Source: Pseudoalteromonas phenolica
GTDB lineage: Bacteria; Pseudomonadota; Gammaproteobacteria; Enterobacterales; Alteromonadaceae
Length of the DNA stretch: 64,000 nt
Direction of reading: 5' to 3'
NCBI RefSeq assembly: GCF_005876835.1
Contig: NZ_PPSW01000012.1
Span: 174,034 to 238,033 of the forward strand
Shown here: piece by piece, positions 51,588-59,601 of the stretch
Layout of the letters: each line of letters begins with the position of its first letter
Position numbering within the stretch: the first letter of the stretch is position 1
Program-made: the position numbers and the translations under genes
The notes under the pieces: generated by a model
Databases searched by the model: none
What the model was told of the DNA's origin: nothing
Seen by the model: the letters and a program-made list of their open reading frames with translations, nothing else

Positions 51588-54335
51588 ATGAGAACTCGCT
51601 CTGTACTAAACACACGACTCACTCCCCTTGCATTCGCGCTCGGACTAGGCCTTAGTTTACCCTCAGCAGCACAAGATCAAATTTCAGTTTATGAGTTTAA
51701 TCTATCAACACAGCCTTTGAGCCATACCCTCACTCAAGTTGCTAAAACAGCAAGTATGAATTTGATCGCAGATGCAAACCTATTAAATGGCCTACAAGCC
51801 CCTGCGCTTCAGGGTGAGATTAGTCTAGATCAAGCATTAGAGCTAACCTTAAAAAACAGCAATTTAACCGCGCGTATTATCGACAACAACATCATCATTA
51901 AAGCCACTGTTCGTGCACACTCTTCATCAAAAACCAGAGCAAGACACACAAGTTTTATTCCTGATGGCTCTAATAGAGTACAAGAAGACATCGAAGTGAT
52001 TGAAGTCAAAGGTGATAAATTAAATATGCACCGAGAGCAAATCGCTCGTACTAAAGGTTTATCGAACTCAGATATTTTCTCTAGCTTTGCAGGCGTTGAA
52101 GCGAACAATCTCCGCAATGAAGCTGGCGCACTTGATATCGGTATTCGCGGCGTACAAGGTGAAGGTCGCGTGCCCATTTTTATTGATGGCAGCTTGCAAT
52201 CAACCCATACCAACCGCGGTTATATGGGTTCATCTGACAGAACTTATATCGATTCAAACCTGATCAGCAAAGTAAATATCGAAAAAGGCGCTTCTGCAAA
52301 AGCCTCTCCATTTAGTTCAGGTGCAATTGGCGGCATGGTGAGTATTCGCACGCTAGATACCCAAGACATTTTAAAAAGCGGTGAACAACTTGGCGCGCTG
52401 GTTAAAATAAACACCCATAACAATAACCATACTCCAGATGTACCAGAAAGCTTCGGGCTTCAAAATTATTATGAAGTAAGTAATGACAATGACACCTTAG
52501 ATTTTGCTGGCGGCGGCTTTACTTTGGCAACCGCCTACGAGCAAGACAAACTGAAAGTCGTACTGGCTTACAGCAAGAAAAAGGTCGGTAACTATTTTGC
52601 GGGTTCAAAGGGATTTGAAGAGTTCGTGGAAGAAGTAGATTCAATGCGCTTTGAAGCACCAAAAGATGCCCATGGAAATTCTCTCGATGTACCCTTTTCT
52701 GAGTATATCTTAACTGACTATACTTTTTTAATACTACCGCCAGTCAATCAAAATGGTGAAGTGGTAAACACCAGCTTTGAAAGTGACTCATATCTTGCCA
52801 AGTTAAATTACGAGTTCACTGACGAGCAATCGCTTGAAGTAAACACCCGTTTTCATAAGCAAGAAGCCGGTGAAATGCTCGCGTCTTATTGGTACAAGCA
52901 ACGCGCTGGCGACACAAAGTTTTGGAAAGAGGCTGACGAAAATGGTGAAGACCAATGGATGTCAGAAGAAATTCCAGAAGGCGTTGAAACCATGCCACAA
53001 TGGCAGCCGGGCTCTGCGCTGGTAAACAGTGCCAGTGCTCTTTATCGCCTTATGCCGAGTAACAATGCACTTGTAGATCTCAGTGTAAACGTATGGCGCA
53101 CCAGTGCCCGTTTGCAGCAGTACAATGCCCTTGGCAGCAACCTAGGTCAAAATGCCGGACAATATTTTCATCGCGTTAATAATAAGCGCCATGGTGTAAG
53201 CGTGTTAAACGCGTCGGCTTTTGCTGTTGCAAACAAACCAGTCACACTGACTTATGGTTTATCTTGGCAAAGCGAAACGCTTTCTCCGCATAAATATTGG
53301 CAAGATAACTTTAAGCGCGATTGGCATTCCGCAGACTTCAAACTCAGATCTACGTCGCGAAACGGTGAACAAACTAAGCGTGCTATTTTTGCCAATGCAC
53401 AAGTAGATCTCGCGCCTGTGGAGCTGGCCTTAAACCTAAACCACCATGATTCTGTGAACCAAGATTTTCAGGACGAGAATACCCTTAAGTTTGCTGGTAA
53501 AACCGACTTTACCCTGCAAGCAAAATATCACCTGCTTGATAACACCGCGGTTAAAGCTAAATACAGTAACGCTTACAGAATGCCAAACTTGTATGAAACA
53601 ACGGTCTCTAATGAAGTTTTTTCTTACTCGAGTGATTACCCAATCACCCCAGAAAAAACAAAGTCTTATGACATTGGTATCGAGAGTGAATTCACTAACT
53701 TAATGCAAAATGGCGATAAACTGGTTTTATCTGCAGAGTACTTCTACACCAATATTGAAAATATGTTAGCGACGGGCTTTTTGCCTAAGCCTGGTCAACC
53801 AGCTTGGGATCAGAAATTTACTTTCACTAACTATGACAAGTTCGAACTACCTGGTACAGAGCTGGGTATTTACTATCAGAGCGACTTGTTTTACAGCAAA
53901 TTATCTTACACCAAGTATTCAAACGTAGAAATGTGTTCAAGCCTGATGGCACAAGCTGCAGACGTCGAGACCTGTAATAAAACTGGCTTTGCGGGCAGTT
54001 TAACGCCACTTCGCGTACCACCTGAAAAAAGCTACATCGCCATTGTTGGTACTAAACTCTTTAACGATGCTATCGACACAGGCTTCACCTATAAAAAGCA
54101 TACAGAAAAACACCATCCGGGCGGCTTTTTATCAGGCACTGGTGTTACCGCACTTGAGTACATTCCAGCGGGTTACCAGCTAGACTTTTATTTTGATTAC
54201 ACCTTTAGTGACGACATCACAGGCAATATCGCCATCACTAATTTAACCGATCAATATAAGGTCTCGACCGGCTCTATCGTGGCCATGCCTGAGCCAGGGC
54301 AAACCATTTCAATTGGCTTAGAGTTCAAACTTTAA
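51588..54335 (+). CDS. TonB-dependent haem-type receptor with signalling (STN) domain
   Basis: A 915-residue outer-membrane receptor. A signal peptide (1-28) is followed by an STN signalling domain (about 35-105, 'STQPLSHTLTQVAKTASMNL'), a plug domain ('GVEANNLRNEAGALDIGIRG') and a 22-strand barrel. 'AYRMPNLYETTV' resembles the conserved FRAP-type segment of haem/haemoglobin receptors. The STN domain matches the upstream sigma/FecR pair. The haem oxygenase gene that follows supports haem, or a haem protein, as the ligand. Both Fur-like sites suggest control by iron. Confidence 0.92.
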   Translation: MRTRSVLNTRLTPLAFALGLGLSLPSAAQDQISVYEFNLSTQPLSHTLTQVAKTASMNLIADANLLNGLQAPALQGEISLDQALELTLKNSNLTARIIDNNIIIKATVRAHSSSKTRARHTSFIPDGSNRVQEDIEVIEVKGDKLNMHREQIARTKGLSNSDIFSSFAGVEANNLRNEAGALDIGIRGVQGEGRVPIFIDGSLQSTHTNRGYMGSSDRTYIDSNLISKVNIEKGASAKASPFSSGAIGGMVSIRTLDTQDILKSGEQLGALVKINTHNNNHTPDVPESFGLQNYYEVSNDNDTLDFAGGGFTLATAYEQDKLKVVLAYSKKKVGNYFAGSKGFEEFVEEVDSMRFEAPKDAHGNSLDVPFSEYILTDYTFLILPPVNQNGEVVNTSFESDSYLAKLNYEFTDEQSLEVNTRFHKQEAGEMLASYWYKQRAGDTKFWKEADENGEDQWMSEEIPEGVETMPQWQPGSALVNSASALYRLMPSNNALVDLSVNVWRTSARLQQYNALGSNLGQNAGQYFHRVNNKRHGVSVLNASAFAVANKPVTLTYGLSWQSETLSPHKYWQDNFKRDWHSADFKLRSTSRNGEQTKRAIFANAQVDLAPVELALNLNHHDSVNQDFQDENTLKFAGKTDFTLQAKYHLLDNTAVKAKYSNAYRMPNLYETTVSNEVFSYSSDYPITPEKTKSYDIGIESEFTNLMQNGDKLVLSAEYFYTNIENMLATGFLPKPGQPAWDQKFTFTNYDKFELPGTELGIYYQSDLFYSKLSYTKYSNVEMCSSLMAQAADVETCNKTGFAGSLTPLRVPPEKSYIAIVGTKLFNDAIDTGFTYKKHTEKHHPGGFLSGTGVTALEYIPAGYQLDFYFDYTFSDDITGNIAITNLTDQYKVSTGSIVAMPEPGQTISIGLEFKL

Positions 54336-54378
54336 GCCTCATACATTTCGGTAAAACCATTATTTAAATCATAAACCC

Positions 54379-54406
54379 GCACTGAGTGATAGAGCTCACT
54401 CAGTGC
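54379..54406 (+). terminator. Hairpin between receptor and haem oxygenase genes
   Basis: A perfect 11-bp stem GCACTGAGTGA/TCACTCAGTGC with a six-base loop is followed by ACTCTTTATTTTT. It could end the receptor transcript or weaken read-through into the haem oxygenase gene, which starts 22 bases later. Confidence 0.7.
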
Positions 54407-54428
54407 ACTCTTTATTTTTGGAGCATTC

Positions 54429-55019
54429 ATGACGACCGTCGCCCCTACTCTTTCTCGTGCGCAAAATTTAAAACTCGCTACTGCGGATGTTCACGATAAC
54501 GTTGATAAAACCATTATGGCGCAAGACCCGTTTGCCAATACACAAAACTATCTCGACTTTTTGCGTCTGCAATTTTATTTCTTGCGAGATGTCAGCGCTC
54601 TTTATGAACACTCAGAGTTACTCGCGCTTATTCCTGATTTAACTTCGCGCCGCCGCTTAAGCCTACTTGAGCAAGATTTTGAGGATTTAGCAGCCACCTT
54701 GCCAGCCGCTTATTTGCCACCTTTCGTCACCATTAATACCGATGTCGCCACGGCATTAGGCTGGTTATATGTAGTTGAAGGTTCAAAAGTCGGTGCTGCA
54801 ATGCTAGGTAAACAAGTGCAAGCAAAATTAAACTTTAATGCAGAACATGGTGCGCGCTATTTAACAGGTCCAGGTGCAGGCCGCGGTAGTGCATGGCGTG
54901 AATTAGTGCAACTCATTGACTCTGTTGAGCTTAACAAACAACAGGAGCAAGCACTGATTGAAGGCGCTCGACAAGCGTTTACGCGTTTCCAAGCATTTCA
55001 GGCTCACGTATATCCATGA
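54429..55019 (+). CDS. Biliverdin-producing haem oxygenase
   Basis: A 196-residue all-helical enzyme that opens haem to biliverdin, CO and iron in the cytoplasm. 'LATADVHDNVDKTIM' carries the probable proximal His (H22), and 'LGWLYVVEGSKVGAAML' is the distal helix with its flexible glycines. Its size matches bacterial haem oxygenases (about 190-200). GGAG stands six bases before the ATG. It follows the haem-type receptor and overlaps the DUF454 gene by four bases. Confidence 0.9.
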   Translation: MTTVAPTLSRAQNLKLATADVHDNVDKTIMAQDPFANTQNYLDFLRLQFYFLRDVSALYEHSELLALIPDLTSRRRLSLLEQDFEDLAATLPAAYLPPFVTINTDVATALGWLYVVEGSKVGAAMLGKQVQAKLNFNAEHGARYLTGPGAGRGSAWRELVQLIDSVELNKQQEQALIEGARQAFTRFQAFQAHVYP

Positions 55020-55405
55020 AATTAAAAGCCGCCTTAGCCAATTATAAAAGAATAGCCCTACTGGTATGTGGGTATTTATTTGTCGCCCTTGGTGTGATTG
55101 GTATTATTCTGCCCATTATGCCCACCACTGTGTTTTTTATTTTGGCTTTGGCGTGCTTTTCAAACACGTCTCCCAAACTTGCAAAGTGGTTACTCTGTCA
55201 TCCGCGTTTCGGCTGTAGTCTAAGACAGTGGCAAACGCATAAGATTATCCCACTGAAAGCGAAAATCTTTGCCTCAACAAGTATGGCTATCAGTTATGCC
55301 ATTTTGATTGTGCTTTCACCGGCGGCTTGGCTTGCCTGTGTCGTTGGCAGCATAAAAATAGCCGTCGTGTCGTATATCTTCTCGCGACCGTCAAAGCAAG
55401 TTTAA
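55016..55405 (+). CDS. DUF454 (YbaN-type) inner-membrane protein
   Basis: A 129-residue membrane protein. 'VALGVIGIILPIMPTTVFFI' followed by 'LALACFSNTSPKLAKWLLCH' is the DUF454 signature, and three or four helices are visible. The ATGA overlap with the haem oxygenase gene means coupled translation. DUF454 genes next to haem oxygenase genes occur in other bacteria; their role is not established. Confidence 0.9.
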   Translation: MKLKAALANYKRIALLVCGYLFVALGVIGIILPIMPTTVFFILALACFSNTSPKLAKWLLCHPRFGCSLRQWQTHKIIPLKAKIFASTSMAISYAILIVLSPAAWLACVVGSIKIAVVSYIFSRPSKQV

Positions 55406-55414
55406 GCATTTTCT

Positions 55415-55444
55415 AAGCCCAATAAAGCATCGTTTTTTGGGCTT
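55415..55444. terminator. Hairpin after the haem-uptake operon
   Basis: AAGCCCAA at 55415-55422 pairs with TTGGGCTT at 55437-55444; a T run lies in the loop. It separates the haem operon from the converging locus B and reaches the stop codon of the 32-residue peptide gene. Confidence 0.6.
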
Positions 55445-55542
55445 TATAACAACATATCTACCATCAGTTTAAAGCTAGGTACAAACATATAAAGGGTTAA
55501 AAATAATAACCAGAGTACAATCAATAGTTCAAATAATCTCAT
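55444..55542 (-). CDS. Small single-pass membrane peptide, 32 residues
   Basis: A 32-residue frame beginning M-R-L-F-E-L and made almost wholly of Leu, Val, Trp, Phe and Met, with a hydrophobic stretch at 3-21. Its ATG overlaps the TGA of the upstream gene as ATGA, the classic sign of coupled translation, and the amphipathic end 'FKLMVDMLL' is sensible. It is too short for usual gene calling. It closes the locus B gene row and would lie in the inner membrane. No function can be assigned. Confidence 0.6.
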   Translation of the reverse strand: MRLFELLIVLWLLFLTLYMFVPSFKLMVDMLL

Positions 55543-56747
55543 GCTGCTCTCCAAAGCGCTAAGTTGCCTAAAGACTGCTGGGTGTTAAAAGCACTTAAGC
55601 CTTTACTGGCGAGTTGCCTGGCTAACCAATCACAATGATAGTGCGCTGCCACATTCAATTGGTAGAACTGGCTTTGCTTAAAGCCATTAAGATTGTGAAT
55701 AACAAACTCTTTGTCACCGCCCGATAAATTCTGTGCTTGGTCTAATAAATACGCGGGCCTTAATGCTAAACCATAAAGCAGCAACAAAGGGGATTTATCA
55801 AAATTTGTGCTTTGCTGCTGAGATGAGCAAGCGTCAGTAATAAGCGCTAACCAAACGGGTTCGCCATAACGCTTTCGATTTAACTCCTCTAAACATTGCT
55901 CCAAATTATTAAAAAACTGACCGCTCCCTGGTTGTGAGCTAAATAATTCCCAAGGCGCTATTTGTGGCATAGGCCGGTTTTGCTTAAAGCTATAAATGGC
56001 CAACCAGGTATTCAGCCAAGCATGTAAAAGTGACTGGGTTGTATGAGGAGCAGACCAACTTTGTTGCAGTACGAACAAACGACTACCAAGCAATGCCAAA
56101 GGTGCAGAGCGCACCAGGTCGTGATAACGCTGTTTGTAAATCACGTCATTGATGGCTTTGTGAATGAATTTACTGTTCTCAAGTGGCTTCAATAACGACA
56201 GTGTATCGTCAGGTTCCGAAATCGATTCTGAGTCGAATATCTTGCTCTGCGCTTGAAGCTCATATTGCGTTTTTAAGCTTTGAGTTTTCTGCGAGGCTCT
56301 ATGGGCCAAACGCTGCTTAAAATGAGGCTTTAAATCTCCTCCCCCTTGCCAATCTACGTCGGTCAACGGGTTGTAAAAACACTGTGTTTGTGCAAATTGC
56401 GTATTGTGTTGCGCCATGTTATTCACCGAAGTACTAGAGCCCACTTTACACAAGGTGACTTTACTCGATGCAGAGTGCTCGCTTTTTGACGAAGTTTGCA
56501 TCGCCGGAAACACTTCGAAAGCCAAAGCACAGTTATTCGGTCCATAACGCAGTTCTGATCGACCTTTGCGGGTCACAATTGGCTTAAAATGATAGTCGTT
56601 AAACTGCCAAGATTCAGTCTGCTTACAGTGAGCAAACTGCTGGCTCGTCCCGTAACAATAATAGGCTAACTCTCTGGCCTCATGTAAAGGCATACCCGCC
56701 ATGATCCCGGCTACAAGCGTTGCGTAATAATGAAATTGCTGATCCAT
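55539..56747 (-). CDS. DUF6765-like uncharacterised protein
   Basis: A 402-residue protein. The N-terminus 'DQQFHYYATLVAGIMAGMPL' followed by 'ARELAYYCYGTSQQF' resembles the start of DUF6765 proteins, which have a similar 'D-x-x-H-Y-Y' and 'A-x-x-I-A-Y' pattern. A later 'LALLGSRLFVLQQSWSAPHT' may match their second conserved block. The middle (about 90-180) is Ser/Gln-rich and variable. The ATG at 56747 has AAGGA six bases upstream, so I prefer it to a TTG ten codons earlier. No signal peptide is seen. The family has no known function. Confidence 0.6.
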   Translation of the reverse strand: MDQQFHYYATLVAGIMAGMPLHEARELAYYCYGTSQQFAHCKQTESWQFNDYHFKPIVTRKGRSELRYGPNNCALAFEVFPAMQTSSKSEHSASSKVTLCKVGSSTSVNNMAQHNTQFAQTQCFYNPLTDVDWQGGGDLKPHFKQRLAHRASQKTQSLKTQYELQAQSKIFDSESISEPDDTLSLLKPLENSKFIHKAINDVIYKQRYHDLVRSAPLALLGSRLFVLQQSWSAPHTTQSLLHAWLNTWLAIYSFKQNRPMPQIAPWELFSSQPGSGQFFNNLEQCLEELNRKRYGEPVWLALITDACSSQQQSTNFDKSPLLLLYGLALRPAYLLDQAQNLSGGDKEFVIHNLNGFKQSQFYQLNVAAHYHCDWLARQLASKGLSAFNTQQSLGNLALWRAA

Positions 56748-56811
56748 AGAAATCCTTTTAGGCCGCCTCTGACTCAAAAGTTACTTTAAGTGAAGGCGGC
56801 GCTGGCCTTTA

Positions 56812-57516
56812 TTAACCGCTATACCCAATCGCAACGGTATCAGGGTTGTTACTACGCAGTGATTCTACAAATCTATTAAGCACCTGATCTGCAGTGTCTT
56901 TGTCTATTGGAGATTCATTGATATAAGGGTCTAGATCGCTACGAATATGACCACCAGTTAAATCATCTTTTTGGCGTTGCACCACAATGGCGTTTATGGC
57001 TTGGCAGAATGCAAATGGATCGGTTTTACAATAAATACGATGTTGCTGTGCCAATTTGCTACCTTGCTGGTAACGTGGTGCACAATACGACACCATATAA
57101 GGTTGTACTGTGGGATCAGTGCCAACAATGTCAGCACATGAGAACAACACAAAGTCTGTAGACTTAAACTCGTCCATCACTTGATTACACATAGGTAAGT
57201 CGCCTTCGACGCCTAAGTTGTAATCACAGAAGAAAACATCAATCCCCTTCACGAGGTGAGACAGCATGGTGTTGAACGCACTCTGCACATTGCCTGGGAT
57301 TTGGTCGTCTTCAGGTAGCAAACTGAATTCTTTTGATTCTACGGTTATGGCACTGCGCCAATGTGCCAATAACTCAGGGGTATCACGTCCATCTCTATCT
57401 TTGTAAGCGACCTTATAGCCATTATCAAACAGTTCTTCGACTTCAGGTTGGTCGGTTAAAAATGCGAACTTGCGGCCATCTGCTGCAACGCAAGAGCAAA
57501 AAACTAGTTTAGTCAT
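56812..57516 (-). CDS. Uncharacterised protein with receiver-like fold
   Basis: A 234-residue soluble protein. 'VKGIDVFFCDYNLGVEGDL' with D98 resembles the phospho-acceptor strand of response-regulator receivers; 'DFVLFSC' (S126) and 'RIYCKTDPF' (K164) stand where the Ser/Thr and Lys of that site would be. Early acidic pairs and the output region after 170 do not match known output domains. So it may be a divergent receiver, or only share the fold. It lies inside locus B, 65 bases before the DUF6765-like gene. GGAG precedes its ATG. Confidence 0.6.
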   Translation of the reverse strand: MTKLVFCSCVAADGRKFAFLTDQPEVEELFDNGYKVAYKDRDGRDTPELLAHWRSAITVESKEFSLLPEDDQIPGNVQSAFNTMLSHLVKGIDVFFCDYNLGVEGDLPMCNQVMDEFKSTDFVLFSCADIVGTDPTVQPYMVSYCAPRYQQGSKLAQQHRIYCKTDPFAFCQAINAIVVQRQKDDLTGGHIRSDLDPYINESPIDKDTADQVLNRFVESLRSNNPDTVAIGYSG

Positions 57517-57610
57517 TCAGAAAACTCCATGATTAATATGTCATTTGTGTCTGAATGAGTTTAAAAATAATCTAACTAATTCACTTGGGTTAAAAGCCTA
57601 ATTAGTCAGG

Positions 57611-58789
57611 CTAAATTACACTTTTAACTAGAGGTTGACGGAGCCATGTTTGCCAGCGTTGTTGATGTGCAACTAAGCATTCATTTAAGTATTCAAGAGA
57701 CAGGGTGAAAGGGGCGTAGAAAAAATGGTTAGGAGCCGAGTCTTTCAATTCATCAAGATTATCTGCTTGAGTGAAAGCACTCAACGGCTTAAATAACGAT
57801 TTGCTTTTTCCCTTTTGTATCCATTGCACAAAGGTATAGTCTTCGTCTTTAGCTTGTGCGGCTAATGCCAGCAAGGTATTTAAACTAATTTGCTCTTTTG
57901 CTGACTTGGATATTAATCGCGCTATCATCTGTTCAATAGACCATGCTTGCGCCTCAGTGAATACATTTTGTTGATAAGCATGTAGCAAATGAGCAAAAGT
58001 CAGTGATTGAATATTACTGGTTTGTTTTAATAAAGGTAAAACCTTATCGAGGTCTGCTGTAATGACAGTCTTAACTACTTCCCTCGGACTACTTAACCAA
58101 AAGGTGAGCTCTCCCAAGCTTATCTGCAACTTGTTTGCAATAAGCTGAGCCGTGATATTTACTTGCTCTTCTGAATCTTCACTATGCGTGGTATTAAGTT
58201 TGTGTTTTAACTCTTTGCTCAGTTTGTTGCCTGATTGCCCACCAAAGCGTGCTTGTTGAATATCTTTGTGTGGCATTCCAAAATTAGATTTATAAGTTTG
58301 TTTTTCCAGCTGGCTTTGCTCGTTTAACTCTACCCTCTCTGGTTCTGGCCTTTCTAGTTGTTTGTCATACTGAGCATTTTGAACTTCATCGGTTAATGAA
58401 CGTGTTCTGTCGTTATCACTATTACTAACAGAACTCATGGCCTCCGAGGGTAAACTGCATAACATAGTGGGTATTTGTGCGACATAGAATGCATAGGGGT
58501 TTGCAGCGCTATCAAAATGTGCCAACGGCGCGTCTGTTTCAACTGGTTGCTCTGCATCACTAATATCATTTTGATTTTCTAGCACCAAACCATCTTGTGG
58601 CTCTTTTGTTAAATCTCCTTCAACATGCGTTTTCTCAGCTTCTAATGCATCGCCTTTTTTGAGGCTAGAAGATTGGCAGTCATCAATTGCTGAACGCTGG
58701 GTTATTCTTACTACTCGGATAGGCGCAAACTTAAACGGTCGAATGATCCTGACTCTAGTCGCTTGCTGGCGCTTTTTTTTATCTGTCAT
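57611..58789 (-). CDS. Uncharacterised soluble protein with basic head and helical tail
   Basis: A 392-residue protein. The first 30 residues are very basic ('KKKRQQATRVRIIRPFKF'), residues about 40-200 are acidic and low in complexity, and the C-terminal half (about 210-390) is helical with Leu-rich stretches. No known domain is recognised. The ATG at 58789 has AGGAG six bases upstream; an earlier in-frame start has none. The basic head could bind nucleic acid or membrane; that is a guess. Confidence 0.6.
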   Translation of the reverse strand: MTDKKKRQQATRVRIIRPFKFAPIRVVRITQRSAIDDCQSSSLKKGDALEAEKTHVEGDLTKEPQDGLVLENQNDISDAEQPVETDAPLAHFDSAANPYAFYVAQIPTMLCSLPSEAMSSVSNSDNDRTRSLTDEVQNAQYDKQLERPEPERVELNEQSQLEKQTYKSNFGMPHKDIQQARFGGQSGNKLSKELKHKLNTTHSEDSEEQVNITAQLIANKLQISLGELTFWLSSPREVVKTVITADLDKVLPLLKQTSNIQSLTFAHLLHAYQQNVFTEAQAWSIEQMIARLISKSAKEQISLNTLLALAAQAKDEDYTFVQWIQKGKSKSLFKPLSAFTQADNLDELKDSAPNHFFYAPFTLSLEYLNECLVAHQQRWQTWLRQPLVKSVI

Positions 58790-58844
58790 CGTGAACTCCT
58801 CACCATCGAAGTGCATAACACTTCGATGGATACAACATCATAAC

Positions 58845-59147
58845 TTAACGAGCTAGTGCAGAGGTTAAACATGACATGGCGGCGTTAATGGCTTTTTGGA
58901 CCGTCGCTTTAGCTATGATTTCTAAAGTGATAAGTTCAACTTCCAAAATCGCTTTTTCTCGTTCAAGCTCAACTGTGAACTCATCTTCATTTATCTCGCC
59001 ATTTAATTTAGCCTGCGCTAAAGCTTCAATTGATGCTTTTTGCGCATTCAGCGCTTTTTGCAAAGGCCCTGACATCTGCTGTGCTTCATCACCAACGACA
59101 TTCAAGGCGGTGTCTAACATCTGTTTGTATAAATCATTTATGTTCAT
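58845..59147 (-). CDS. Small helical protein
   Basis: A 100-residue protein predicted to be all helix, with an amphipathic, Glu-rich centre ('EDEFTVELEREKAILEVE') and Ala-rich ends. AAAGGA lies before its ATG at proper distance. It resembles small coiled-coil or spacer proteins but no family is recognised. It lies 12 bases after the lipoprotein gene in locus B. Confidence 0.65.
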   Translation of the reverse strand: MNINDLYKQMLDTALNVVGDEAQQMSGPLQKALNAQKASIEALAQAKLNGEINEDEFTVELEREKAILEVELITLEIIAKATVQKAINAAMSCLTSALAR

Positions 59148-59159
59148 AAGGTTGTCCTT

Positions 59160-59600
59160 TTATTGCTGTTTTGCTTGTTCGCCACGGATCATGGCAAGAA
59201 AAAGTCGCTGATACTGCTGCTTGCGCGTTTTGATCAAAAAATCTGAAATACTGTTTACTTGCTGATGCTGCTGTTTATCTTGCAGCCAAAGGTTTTGGGT
59301 TATTTCCACCTGCTTGGTTGTTAACTCATTTAATTCTCTGACTTTTTGACGCATAAGCAGGGCTGATAACTCAACTTCAATATTGAGATATGTACTCTGA
59401 CTAAAGTGAAAGGTGCGCTTCTCTTTTGGCAGCTCACTAAGCTGTACGTAAAACCTATCGACTTTTTTAGCGACATCCATGATCTGCTGCTCAGTTTGCA
59501 TATCAAAATTTGATACCATTTGCAGTGCACAGCCTGAGGCCATGCTGAGAATCAACAAGCTACCAATCACTACCAATACTTTTAACCAAGACTTAACCAT
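59160..59600 (-). CDS. Helical lipoprotein
   Basis: A 146-residue protein with a lipoprotein signal whose lipobox ends 'MASGC' (Cys at residue 24 from this start). The mature part is nearly all helix, with heptad-like Leu spacing ('KKVDRFYVQLSELPKEKRTF' and later Gln-rich helices). The ATG at 59600 has GGAG seven bases upstream and lies one base after the stop of the membrane-protein gene, so they are coupled. It could bridge the envelope, somewhat as spanin lipoproteins do, but no homology is seen. Confidence 0.7.
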   Translation of the reverse strand: MVKSWLKVLVVIGSLLILSMASGCALQMVSNFDMQTEQQIMDVAKKVDRFYVQLSELPKEKRTFHFSQSTYLNIEVELSALLMRQKVRELNELTTKQVEITQNLWLQDKQQHQQVNSISDFLIKTRKQQYQRLFLAMIRGEQAKQQ

Positions 59601-59601
59601 A

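Noticed and set aside
51830..52213. 127-codon minus-strand frame
   Set aside because: Antisense to the signalling and plug domains of the TonB receptor, which are clearly coding.
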